64,000 bases of DNA from assembly GCF_900100395.1 (NCBI RefSeq), contig NZ_FNFB01000033.1, positions 1 through 64,000 on the forward strand, in the 5' to 3' direction. The DNA comes from Nonomuraea maritima (lineage in GTDB: Bacteria > Actinomycetota > Actinomycetes > Streptosporangiales > Streptosporangiaceae). Made by a program: the position numbers and the translations under genes. Under the pieces are notes generated by a model that did not search any database, was not told the origin of the DNA, and was given only the letters and a program-made list of their open reading frames with translations. Positions 57,029 to 64,000 of this stretch are shown piece by piece (within the stretch, counting starts at the first letter, position 1; every line of letters starts with the position of its first letter).

Positions 57029-57673
57029 TTGCCTGCTACCGAACACCTGTCGCAGATCGTGGTGCTCGCCAAGGAGCCGTTGCCCGGCCGGGCCAAGACC
57101 CGGCTGACCCCGCCGTTCAGCCCAGAGGAGGCGGCGGCCCTCGCCACAGCCGCGCTCCGCGACAGCCTGCGGGCCGTCGCCGCGACGCCGGCCACCCAGC
57201 GGGTGCTCGCTCTCGACGGGCTTCCCGGAGGTTGGCTCCCGGCCGGTTTCGTCCTGATCCCTCAGCGCGGCACGAGCCTGGACGAGCGCCTGGCCGCGGC
57301 CTTCGCCGACGCTTGTCGCCTGCGTCCTGACCCCGTCGTGCTGATCGGCATGGACACCCCCCAGATCACCCCGTCGCTGCTGCGCGAGGCCGGGCAGGCG
57401 CTGGAGCGGCACGACGCCGTGTACGGCCCGGCCGCCGACGGCGGCTTCTGGCTGCTCGGTCTCCGCAGCCCCGACCCGTCGTTAGTGCTCGGGGTGCCCA
57501 TGTCGCACCCGGAGACCGGCAAGCTGCAGCTCGACCGGCTCGACCGTGCCGGGCTGGACGTGCACCACCTGCCCGAGCTCACCGACGTCGACACGGTGGC
57601 GGACGCCGTGACCGTGGCCGCCGAGGCGCCGTCCTCCTGCTTCGCCGCCACGTTGAAGGGGCTGGGCCGATGA
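57029..57673 (+). CDS. DUF2064 family glycosyltransferase-like protein
   Basis: A 214-residue member of the DUF2064 (TIGR04282-type) family, related to GT-A nucleotidyl/glycosyl transferases and named after arsenosugar biosynthesis proteins. The start VVLAKEPLPGRAKTRLTPPFSPEEAA is the family hallmark; VVLIGMDTPQITPSLLREA carries the DxP metal motif and VYGPAADGGFWLLGLR follows. The start codon is TTG, with AAGGA upstream. Arsenosugar production is not implied by context. It is followed by a methyltransferase that overlaps it as ATGA, a pairing that hints at a methylated sugar product. Confidence 0.85.
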   Translation: MPATEHLSQIVVLAKEPLPGRAKTRLTPPFSPEEAAALATAALRDSLRAVAATPATQRVLALDGLPGGWLPAGFVLIPQRGTSLDERLAAAFADACRLRPDPVVLIGMDTPQITPSLLREAGQALERHDAVYGPAADGGFWLLGLRSPDPSLVLGVPMSHPETGKLQLDRLDRAGLDVHHLPELTDVDTVADAVTVAAEAPSSCFAATLKGLGR

Positions 57674-58281
57674 TCGGGCAGCTCTACGCCGACGCCCTCG
57701 CGGGAGAGGCCGCCGAGCTCGAGTACGTGGACGGCTCCCGCGTCACGCTTGAAACCGCGCACTGGTTCGAGCCGATCCCCGGCGACGAGGACCTGCTGCG
57801 CCGCTGCTCCAGCCCGACCCTGGACATCGGCTCCGGCCCGGGACGGCTCACCGTGGCGCTGACCCGGCGCGGCGTCCGCTCGCTCGGCATCGACGTCACG
57901 CCACGGGCCGTCGCGCTGACCCGCCGCGCCGGCGGGTTCGCGCTGCTCCGGGACGTCTTCGACGACGTCCCCGGCAGCGGTCGCTGGGCCACGGCGCTGC
58001 TCGCCGACGGCAACATCGGCATCGGCGGCAACCCCGAGGCCCTGCTGCGCAGGGTGCGGCAACTGCTCGGGCCGGGCGGCACGGTCATCGCCGACGTGGC
58101 GCCGCCCGAGACCCGCAGCCGGGTCGACCGGGTACGGCTGCGCCGCGGCCCGCTCGTGGGTGAGTGGTTCGGCTGGGCGACCGTCTCGGCGAGCGACATC
58201 CGAAGGGTGGCGCTGGCAGCCGGGTTCACCGACGCCGACTGCTGGGCCGCGCACGGCCGCTGGTTGGCATGCCTGCGCTGA
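57670..58281 (+). CDS. class I SAM-dependent methyltransferase
   Basis: A 203-residue Rossmann methyltransferase. SAM-binding motif I is LDIGSGPGRLTVALTRRGV, motif II LGIDVTPRAVAL, and LLADGNIGIGGNPEALLRRVRQLLGPGGTVIADV covers motifs IV-V (in outline). It ends the six-gene rightward unit. The LLADGNIGIGG motif is characteristic of the methyltransferase that accompanies DUF2064 and molybdoprotein genes in similar clusters, as far as I recall. The stop lies directly against the stop of the convergent hydrolase. Substrate unknown. Confidence 0.85.
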   Translation: MIGQLYADALAGEAAELEYVDGSRVTLETAHWFEPIPGDEDLLRRCSSPTLDIGSGPGRLTVALTRRGVRSLGIDVTPRAVALTRRAGGFALLRDVFDDVPGSGRWATALLADGNIGIGGNPEALLRRVRQLLGPGGTVIADVAPPETRSRVDRVRLRRGPLVGEWFGWATVSASDIRRVALAAGFTDADCWAAHGRWLACLR

Positions 58282-59151
58282 TCACGGCGCGGTCATCCGG
58301 TCCATGAAGTCGAGGACGAGTTCGGCGACCTCGTCCCCGGCGCTCTCCAGGAGGAAGTGGCCGCCGTCGAGGAGGTGGATCTCGGCGTCGGGGACGTCCC
58401 TGGCGAAGGCGCCGGCCCCCTCGGGGCCGAAGATCTCGTCGTTCCTGCCCCACACCGCGAGCACCGGCGGGCAGTGATCGCGCAGGTACGCGTGCAGCGC
58501 CGGGTACATCGGCGGGTTCGTCGCGTAGTCGCGGAAGAGCGCGAGCTGGATCTCGTCGTTGCCGGGCCGCGACAGCAGGGCGAAGTCGTGGTGCCAGGTG
58601 TCCGGGCTGACCAGGCTCTCATCGGGGACCCCGGTGAGGTACTGCCACCTGGTGGCCTCCAGGGTCAGCGCGCCGCGGACGCCCTTCTCGGTCTCCGGGT
58701 TCTGCTCCCGGTGGTAGGCCCACACGGTCTCCCAGAAGGCGGGGACGAAGCCCTCGTCGTACCCGTTGCCGTTCTGCGTGATGATCGCGGTGATCGCCTT
58801 CGGGTCGGCGAGCGCGAGCCGCCAGCCGATCGGGGCGCCGTAGTCCTGGACGTAGACGGCGTACCGCGTGACGCCGAGGTGGCGGAGCAGCCCGGCGGTC
58901 AGGTCGGTGAGGGCGTCGAAGGTGTAGGTGAACTCGTCGGCGGGAGGGGCGTCGGACAGCCCGAACCCGAGGTGGTCGGGGGCGATCACGTGGTAGCGGG
59001 CGGCGAGTGCGGGGATCAGGTTGCGGAACATGAACGAGCTGGTCGGGAAGCCGTGCAGCAGCACGATGACGGGAGCGTCGGCGGGGCCGGCCTCCCGGTA
59101 GAACAGACGCCTGCCCTGGACGGTGGCGTAACGGTGGTGAACGGCGGCCAT
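58282..59151 (-). CDS. alpha/beta hydrolase, haloalkane dehalogenase-like
   Basis: A 289-residue alpha/beta hydrolase. Features are IVLLHGFPTSSFMFRNLIP, VIAPDHLGFGLSDAP, the nucleophile elbow YVQDYGAPIGWRLAL with Asp103, VWGRNDEIFGPEGA with the acid residue, and LLDGGHFLLES with the catalytic His. Asp as nucleophile fits dehalogenases or epoxide hydrolases. ATG 59151 with AAAGGGG upstream is used. The gene is divergent from a CGNR regulator, a common arrangement, so it may be repressed or activated by it. Substrate unknown. Confidence 0.85.
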   Translation of the reverse strand: MAAVHHRYATVQGRRLFYREAGPADAPVIVLLHGFPTSSFMFRNLIPALAARYHVIAPDHLGFGLSDAPPADEFTYTFDALTDLTAGLLRHLGVTRYAVYVQDYGAPIGWRLALADPKAITAIITQNGNGYDEGFVPAFWETVWAYHREQNPETEKGVRGALTLEATRWQYLTGVPDESLVSPDTWHHDFALLSRPGNDEIQLALFRDYATNPPMYPALHAYLRDHCPPVLAVWGRNDEIFGPEGAGAFARDVPDAEIHLLDGGHFLLESAGDEVAELVLDFMDRMTAP

Positions 59152-59222
59152 GTCTAACCCCTTTGGTCGGTTTTTGATGGTTAGACGTAAGCATGGGGTG
59201 GTATAACCTGTCAAGGTGACCT

Positions 59223-59735
59223 GTGGAGGTTAGGTTGGACGTTGACGAGACTTTGCTGCTCGACCTGCTGAACACCACCCCCGTCGTCGGCGGGGCGCCG
59301 CGCGACGAGCTCGCCGACGCCGACGCCGGGCGGCGCTGGCTGTCCGCCCATGGCCGGCCGACCGGTGTGGACGAGTGGCGCGCCCTGCGCGAGGTGCGTT
59401 CCGTACTGCAGGCCATCGTCCGCCACGACGCCTCCCCGGACGGGCTCGCGCCGTTCGTCGAGGGTGTGACCCGCCGTGCGACGCTGATCGACGGCAGCGT
59501 GGAATGGACCCTCGACCTCCCTGAAGGCAGAACGGCGGCCGCGCGTGTCGTCCTCGCCTGGGACGAGTTGCGCCGCTCAAGCCCCGGCCGCCTGCGTCCA
59601 TGCGCCAACGAGGAATGCCGCCTGTTCCTCATCGACCACAGCAAACCCAACCGAGCCCGCTGGTGCTCCATGGCGGTCTGCGGCAACCGCATGAAAGCCC
59701 GCCGCCACTACCATCGCACCCGCGAAACCCCCTGA
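59223..59735 (+). CDS. CGNR zinc-finger regulator
   Basis: A 170-residue protein with the CGNR zinc finger at the C-terminus: LRPCANEECRLFLIDHSKPNRARWCSMAVCGNRMKARRHY in outline, with four Cys. The N-terminal part (TLLLDLLNTTPVV, WRALREVRSVLQAIV) is the usual ABATE-like ligand domain. It is probably a DNA-binding stress regulator of the divergent hydrolase. Start candidates are GTG 59223 (used) and TTG 59235 with GGAGG upstream. The intergenic space contains TTGACA on the minus strand and TATAAC on the plus strand as possible promoter elements. Confidence 0.87.
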   Translation: MEVRLDVDETLLLDLLNTTPVVGGAPRDELADADAGRRWLSAHGRPTGVDEWRALREVRSVLQAIVRHDASPDGLAPFVEGVTRRATLIDGSVEWTLDLPEGRTAAARVVLAWDELRRSSPGRLRPCANEECRLFLIDHSKPNRARWCSMAVCGNRMKARRHYHRTRETP

Positions 59736-60026
59736 CCCCTCACCTGCGGATGTCCTGCAAGGGGCGCCACCACCCTCAACCCGAAGACACGAAGAGGCCC
59801 GCCAAGGCGGAGATTGCACCGGCCCAGGCACTCCGCCCCGCAGAGGCGCGGGCCTCCCTGCGGGGGCCGCGCCCCTCGGCCCGCAGGAGTCCTGCCGGCC
59901 TGCGGAGGCCCTGTCCCCTTCACCCCAAAGGGACGGAGAGGTGCGCCGAGGCCCCTTTACCCCTTAAAAGGGACGGCGAGGTGCGCTGAGGCGGAAGGTG
60001 CACTGGCTCCTGAATCAGACGTTGGC
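59736..60026. other. 291-base non-coding stretch with imperfect repeats
   Basis: No gene is convincing here. The segment has C-rich runs and short imperfect repeats, including a 26-base direct repeat and a weaker pair around AGGCGGAGATTGCACCGGCC (59805 onwards) and its variant near 59990. It separates the CGNR gene from the convergent OsmC fusion gene. Confidence 0.4.
59927..59992 (+). repeat. 26-bp direct repeat, two copies
   Basis: Copy one (59927-59952) and copy two (59967-59992) share 24 of 26 bases, with the core AAAGGGACGG and GAGGTGCGC; they are 40 bases apart start to start. No ends typical of a mobile element are seen, so it looks like a local intergenic duplication. Confidence 0.7.
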
Positions 60027-61247
60027 TTATTCGCTGGGCGGTGTCTCGGTGGTGGTGATCTTGACTTCTGAGTGCAGAGTGCGGTGGACGGGGCACTTGT
60101 CGGCGATCTCCAACAGGCGCCGGCGCTGGTCCGCGTCCAGGTTGCCGTCCAGGTGGATGACGCGTTCTATCCGGTCGATGTGACCGTCCCGGGTCTCGCA
60201 GTCGGCGCAGTCGTCCGCGTGGACGCGCGAATGCCGGAGCTTCACGGTCACGTGGTCGAGGGGCCACTGCTTGCGCCGGGCGTACATCCGCAGCGTCATC
60301 GACGTGCACGCGCCGAGACCCGCCAGCAGCAGGTCGTACGGGCTGGGCCCGCTGTCGACACCGACCGGCCGCGGCTCGTCGGCCGTGAGCGTGTGCCGTC
60401 CGAGCGTGACGTGCTGCCCGTACCGGGACTCGCCGTTCTCTGACACCACGACGAACCCGTCACCAGACTCCTCCTCCGGGACAGACTGATCGGGCAGGTA
60501 GCGCGCGGCCCAGGTGGCGAGCATGGTGGCCGCGAACACGGCGTCGTTCCGGTCGGTGAGCAGGTGGTCGGCACCGTCCAGGGCGATGAACGACTTGGGG
60601 TGGCGGGCGGCGTCGAAGATCTGCCGGGCGTTGTCCACGCCGACGATCTTGTCGCCCGGCGCGTGCATCACCAGCAGCGCCGCACCCAGTTGCGCGATGC
60701 GCTCGGCCTGTGACTGGACGGCGATGTCGTCCAGGAACTGCTTGCGGATGCGGAAGGACCGTCCGGCCAGCACCACTTCGGCCTCGCCGCGCTGCTCGAT
60801 CTCGGCGCGGCTGCCCTCCAGCAGGTGCAGCACGTGCGCGGGGTCGGCGGGCGCGCCGATCGTGGCGACCGCCCGCACCTCGGGCACCCGGTGTGCGGCA
60901 GCCAGCACTGCCGCACCGCCGAGGGAGTGCCCGACGAGGAGCGTCGGAGCCGCGAACCGTTCCCTGAGGTGGTCGGCGGCGGCCACCACGTCGGCCACGT
61001 TGGAGCTGAAGTCGGTGTTGCCGAAGTCGCCGCCTGACCCGCCGAGCCCGGTGAAGTCGAACCGCAGCACCGCGATGCCGAAGTCGGTCAGCGCCCGCGC
61101 GATCCTGGCCGCCGCCACCACGTCCTTGCCGCAGGTGAAGCAGTGAGCGAACAGCGCATAGGCCCGCGGGCGCGACTCGGGCAGGTCGAGCCGCGCGGCG
61201 AGCGGCACTCCGTGAGATCCGGTGAACTCGAACTTCTCACTGGTCAT
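60027..61247 (-). CDS. fused alpha/beta hydrolase and OsmC-like protein
   Basis: A 406-residue two-domain protein. Residues 1-255 are a serine alpha/beta hydrolase (YALFAHCFTCGKDVVAAARIAR, VLRFDFTGLGGSGG, LLVGHSLGGAAVLAA with the Ser elbow, VMHAPGDKIVGVDNARQIF and LDGADHLLTD). Residues 270-406 are an OsmC/Ohr-type domain (RHTLTADEPRPVGVDSGPSPYDLLLAGLGACTSMTLRMYA in outline and LEIADKCPVHRTL), with the two redox Cys in GLGACTSM and DKCPVH. This fusion is known in many bacteria; it is thought to handle organic peroxides or thioesters. ATG 61247 follows GGAG. Confidence 0.9.
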   Translation of the reverse strand: MTSEKFEFTGSHGVPLAARLDLPESRPRAYALFAHCFTCGKDVVAAARIARALTDFGIAVLRFDFTGLGGSGGDFGNTDFSSNVADVVAAADHLRERFAAPTLLVGHSLGGAAVLAAAHRVPEVRAVATIGAPADPAHVLHLLEGSRAEIEQRGEAEVVLAGRSFRIRKQFLDDIAVQSQAERIAQLGAALLVMHAPGDKIVGVDNARQIFDAARHPKSFIALDGADHLLTDRNDAVFAATMLATWAARYLPDQSVPEEESGDGFVVVSENGESRYGQHVTLGRHTLTADEPRPVGVDSGPSPYDLLLAGLGACTSMTLRMYARRKQWPLDHVTVKLRHSRVHADDCADCETRDGHIDRIERVIHLDGNLDADQRRRLLEIADKCPVHRTLHSEVKITTTETPPSE

Positions 61248-61451
61248 CGTCAGCTCCGTCGTTCGCTGGGTACGGCCAAGGCTCCCACCGGCCGGCGGCG
61301 CAACGTACCGGTTGCCCGCGACGTCCCGCGTCACGCAGATCATGCGCCCCGGCCGTCGGTGACAACACCTCGGCCCTCGTTCACCATCCCAGATCTCCCT
61401 TTCGCCCGTTCGCGCGGGCCCCACGCATCCGCTCGCGGAGGGCCGAAGCGG

Positions 61452-62099
61452 CTACGGCCGGGTGGCGCGGACGTAGTACAGCAAGTACGGCAGATCGCCT
61501 TCCGACTCCACCTCGAACCCCGCGTCGGGAATCAGGGTGCCGAGCAGGTCCTGGGGGCTGTGCCGCATGGCCGGCGCGGACAACGCGCGGACGATCCGCC
61601 GGCCCAGGGGGTTGACCGGCGGCCGGAACTCGGCGATGAGCAGCCGCCCGCCCGGCCGCAGCACGCGGAACATCTGCCGCAACGCCTGGGGCCGGGCCTC
61701 CACGGGCATGTGGTGGACGGCGAGGCTGGAGACCACCAGGTCGAACGAGCCGTCCGGGAACGGCAGGCCCTGCCCTTCGCCGACGATGTAGGAGCAGTTG
61801 GCCGGGGCCCGCCGGGTGGCGTGGTCGACCATGGCGGGCGAGGGGTCGATGCCCGTGACCCGGCCGCCCGGCATGATCACCGGGGCCATGATCCGGGACA
61901 GGTAGCCGGTGCCGCAGCCGACGTCCAGCACCTGGTCGCCCGCTCGTGGACGCGCCGCGGTGGCCAGGCGTGTGTAGGCGGCGCGACGTCCGCCGATGAA
62001 CCCGATCGAGGTGAAGATCTCGTACGCGCGGGGGCGGTCGATGGTGCCGCCCGCCTCCGCGTGTTCCTCGTGGTTATGCAGCAGCCTTCCGAGTGCCAT
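61452..62099 (-). CDS. class I SAM-dependent methyltransferase (UbiE-like)
   Basis: A 215-residue methyltransferase of the UbiE/small-molecule type. Motif I is VLDVGCGTGYLSRIMAPVI, followed by VTGIDPSPAMVDHA, GLPFPDGSFDLVVSSLAVHHMP and FRVLRPGGRLLIAEFRPP. The end (LIPDAGFEVESEGDLPYLLYYVRA) is typical of the family. ATG 62099 with CGGAGGG upstream. It is divergent from a TetR gene through a 112-base AT-richer region, so TetR control is likely. Substrate unknown. Confidence 0.9.
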   Translation of the reverse strand: MALGRLLHNHEEHAEAGGTIDRPRAYEIFTSIGFIGGRRAAYTRLATAARPRAGDQVLDVGCGTGYLSRIMAPVIMPGGRVTGIDPSPAMVDHATRRAPANCSYIVGEGQGLPFPDGSFDLVVSSLAVHHMPVEARPQALRQMFRVLRPGGRLLIAEFRPPVNPLGRRIVRALSAPAMRHSPQDLLGTLIPDAGFEVESEGDLPYLLYYVRATRP

Positions 62100-62211
62100 G
62101 GACGTTCCCTCCGATATAACGAACACTGTGTTTCATAGTGAATGACGTGTTCAAGATCGGGTCAACGACCAGTTCGGCCCGGCCGTGCCGTACTGAACAA
62201 GGAGCAGTGGA
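62100..62211. promoter_or_regulatory. divergent promoter region, methyltransferase/TetR
   Basis: This 112-base gap is AT-rich for the genome. GAACAC near 62121 mirrors GTGTTC near 62148, and CACT..AGTG half sites lie between, which would fit a TetR operator covering both promoters. AAGGAG before TTG 62212 is the RBS of the TetR gene. Confidence 0.35.
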
Positions 62212-62766
62212 TTGTCCGAAGACCGGCGGGTGCGGCGTACGCGAAGGCTCATCCAGGAGGCGCTGGTGGCGCTGATCCTGGAGAAGGGTTACGACGCGGT
62301 GACCGTCACCGACATCATCGATCGCGCGGACGTCGGCCGCTCCACCTTCTACGCGCACTTCACCCACAAGCAGGAAGTGCTGCTCAGCAACCTCGACGAG
62401 ATGGCCTTCCTGCATCCCACGCCGGCCACCGACGCGGGACGGCTGTTCGCGTTCAGCCTGCCCATGTTCGAGCACGTGCAGGAGCAGGAGCGGCTCGTCC
62501 GGGCGCTGCTGGGGCGGCACGGCGGCGGGCCGGTGATCGCCCGCGGGGAGCAGATGATCGCCGAGCTGGTGCGGGGCGATCTGCTGGCGGCGGGCGGGCG
62601 GTCGTCCGCCGCGCTCGACCTGCTGGTGGTGTGCGTGGTCGGGGCGTTCATGGGGTTGCTGCGCGCATGGGTGAACGGCGAGACCACCGCCACCCCCACC
62701 GAACTGGACGCAGCCTTCCGCGCAGCAGTGGAGCCAGGTGTACGGGCGATACTGAACAGGCCGTAG
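62212..62766 (+). CDS. TetR family transcriptional regulator
   Basis: A 184-residue TetR regulator. HTH: RRTRRLIQEALVALILEKGYDAVTVTDIIDRADVGRSTFYAHFTHKQEVL in outline, with VGRSTFYAHF as the recognition helix; the C-terminal domain (AALDLLVVCVVGAFMGLLRAW) matches the TetR_C_11-like type. It starts with TTG, AAGGAG lying eight bases upstream. It most likely represses the divergent methyltransferase gene and itself. Confidence 0.9.
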   Translation: MSEDRRVRRTRRLIQEALVALILEKGYDAVTVTDIIDRADVGRSTFYAHFTHKQEVLLSNLDEMAFLHPTPATDAGRLFAFSLPMFEHVQEQERLVRALLGRHGGGPVIARGEQMIAELVRGDLLAAGGRSSAALDLLVVCVVGAFMGLLRAWVNGETTATPTELDAAFRAAVEPGVRAILNRP

Positions 62767-62967
62767 TTGCGCCCGCACCGAAACCGTCGACCGGCCGCCC
62801 GCCATGCCCGGCCCGCTCTTCGCCGACCCCGATCCGAGCTCTGACCGGTCGGCACACTGGAGCAGGCCCACGTCGCCCCAAGCTGGGCCCGATTTAGCGG
62901 ACAGCTGAATGGCAGTGTAGTCGCCATGAGCTTACGAGCGACAAAAGAGATATTACTCAACGACACC

Positions 62968-63171
62968 TCACTCCCGCTCAGGGTCTTCTATGCCATTGTC
63001 ACTCCTTCCTGAATCGGCGACGCTAGCCGCGACGGCGCCTACCATGCAACCAAGCCCCGCTATTGCCAATGCGGCAAAAATGGCAATATCGCGCGGATTG
63101 GGCGTAACATTAATCGCCATAAAGCCGCTTGCTATAAATAGCACAATACCCCATCTTAAATAGACTTTCAT
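62968..63171 (-). CDS. small two-helix membrane protein, less GC-rich
   Basis: A 67-residue protein with two helices (VYLRWGIVLFIASGFMAINV and IAIFAALAIAGLGCMVGAVAASV) and an acidic tail (DSGRSDNGIEDPERE). No family recognised. ATG 63171 is preceded by GGAGGGAAG. Its codons use far more A and T than the rest of the window (for example ATA, AAT and TTA types), as does its surrounding 62940-63180, a sign of acquired DNA or relaxed selection. It sits upstream-distal to the Abi-like gene on the same strand. Confidence 0.6.
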   Translation of the reverse strand: MKVYLRWGIVLFIASGFMAINVTPNPRDIAIFAALAIAGLGCMVGAVAASVADSGRSDNGIEDPERE

Positions 63172-63379
63172 TCTTCCCTCCATTCACGAGAATTAGCTCA
63201 AGGCTTCAAGCTCTTTGGCTGTCAGGGACGAGGGTGTCAGCTTTAGCCATGCCGTGCCACGTTGAAAGTCGGACCCCGAATCTGCGCCGGGCGAACCTCC
63301 CGACATGCGCCAGTATCGTGAGGCCACGATGGGGTCAGGCCCGCCCCTCTGTCTCCTCCTCAGGGTCGGTGGCCTGCGG

Positions 63380-64000
63380 TCAAGGGCGGCGTCCGAGGAC
63401 CTCGGGCACCCGGCTGTGGCGCCGCACCATGGTCGCCAATCCTGTGTCGATGTAGTCGAGGCACTGCAGGATCGTCTCGTGGTCGGCAACGAGGTGACGA
63501 TGATGGATCGGTCCGTGATGGGCGATTTTGTTGCGGAGGATTCTGAGGTGATCGACCCGGCCGTGCAGCGTCCGGCGGCGTCCGCGGTACCCGGGAAAGG
63601 CTCGGTACAGGGCCGTGCGCCACAGCCGCTGGTCATAGCCATTGCCCGGCCCAAGCAGCGAGACGTAGAAACCGAACGGCAGCTCTTCGCTCACCATGTG
63701 CGGCGTGGGCATCACCCCGATGCGCTGCAGCTGCTGTTCAGCTTCGCTGATGCGCCGGCGGCCGCCGTAGGTGAGCTGAGGGCGCGGATCGTTCCACCAA
63801 TCGTCACGTCCCAAATACGTGGTCAACTCGCGCGTCATCGCGGTGCGCATGGCCACCTCCAAGTACTGCAAGGGCCCATAGAACGCTTCGCTGATCTCGG
63901 TGTTCCAGCAGTGCAGCCGCAAGGCGGCGACAGCGCCACCACCGCAGGTCAGGTGGTATTCGGCGAGGCGGACGGAGGACAGCAGCGCACTCAACCGTTC
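63380..64000 (-). CDS. Abi-like (AbiD/F-type) HEPN protein, 5' partial
   Basis: The C-terminal 200 or so residues of a protein resembling the Abi_2 (AbiD/AbiF) family of phage-abortive-infection proteins. Typical blocks are LRLHCWNTEISEAFYGPLQYLEVAMRTAM, ELPFGFYVSLLG, LWRTALYRAFPG and RVDHLRILRNKIAHHGPI, in which RNKIAH is the R-x4-H active site of HEPN ribonucleases. The frame is open to the right edge, so the start is outside the window. It probably is a growth-arresting RNase in phage defence; a partner gene could lie beyond the edge. Confidence 0.8.
   Translation of the reverse strand, partial: ERLSALLSSVRLAEYHLTCGGGAVAALRLHCWNTEISEAFYGPLQYLEVAMRTAMTRELTTYLGRDDWWNDPRPQLTYGGRRRISEAEQQLQRIGVMPTPHMVSEELPFGFYVSLLGPGNGYDQRLWRTALYRAFPGYRGRRRTLHGRVDHLRILRNKIAHHGPIHHRHLVADHETILQCLDYIDTGLATMVRRHSRVPEVLGRRP

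Overview
The window reads as chromosomal DNA from a very GC-rich actinobacterium. Codon third positions are almost all G or C, GTG and TTG starts are common, and many gene pairs overlap by ATGA or GTGA. A SARP-type regulator, a DivIVA protein, an actinobacterial IHF-like domain, PucR, CGNR and DUF5994 proteins all fit. A filamentous Streptosporangiales-like host is my inference, since no rRNA or other taxonomic marker is present. I saw no rRNA, tRNA, CRISPR array, IS element or replication origin.

Layout. Positions 1-6.5 kb hold the end of an XdhC protein, a GMC oxidoreductase, an alpha/beta hydrolase, a SARP regulator and an AraC regulator. Positions 6.5-10.5 kb hold the most unusual locus, transcribed leftwards: two homologous eight-cysteine peptides, a MauE-like membrane redox protein, a TlpA-like thioredoxin, an ABC exporter with fused ATPase, and an S26 signal peptidase. 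It looks like a dedicated system that makes, oxidises, exports and trims small disulfide-rich peptides. Positions 12-17.9 kb are a pyroglutamate (5-oxoproline) module: pxpABC to the left and DUF969, DUF979, pyroglutamyl peptidase and DUF2891 to the right of a shared control region. Next come a secreted S15 peptidase, a frameshifted gene beside an RDD protein, an MFS exporter, and a SulP transporter facing a MerR regulator across a 20-bp palindrome.

Positions 24.7-31.7 kb carry an orphan ABC permease with a large external domain beside a two-component pair, a DUF5994-STAS protein, and a zinc-type ArsR repressor near a DivIVA protein and a ZIP transporter with an IHF-like C-terminal domain. Positions 31.7-34.9 kb hold an SDR gene broken by an in-frame stop, an intact SDR, an inositol-monophosphatase-like protein lacking metal ligands, and a TetR regulator. 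A HTH/PIN toxin-antitoxin pair (35.0-36.0 kb), a NarL-type two-component system, SodC, and an MreB-like protein with a DksA-type protein follow.

From 42 to 52.5 kb the genes are mostly housekeeping or stress related: PucR with a D-amino-acid dehydrogenase, CtaG/DUF2243/hemerythrin, a large ferritin-like protein, ChaA, HxlR, STAS and NhaA. Positions 52.5-58.3 kb form a divergent cluster of sugar-nucleotide epimerase, glycosyltransferases, a membrane-bound molybdopterin oxidoreductase and a methyltransferase, of unknown product. The last part holds hydrolases, an OsmC fusion, a methyltransferase/TetR pair, and at the right edge a less GC-rich patch with a small membrane protein and an Abi/HEPN-like gene cut by the window end.
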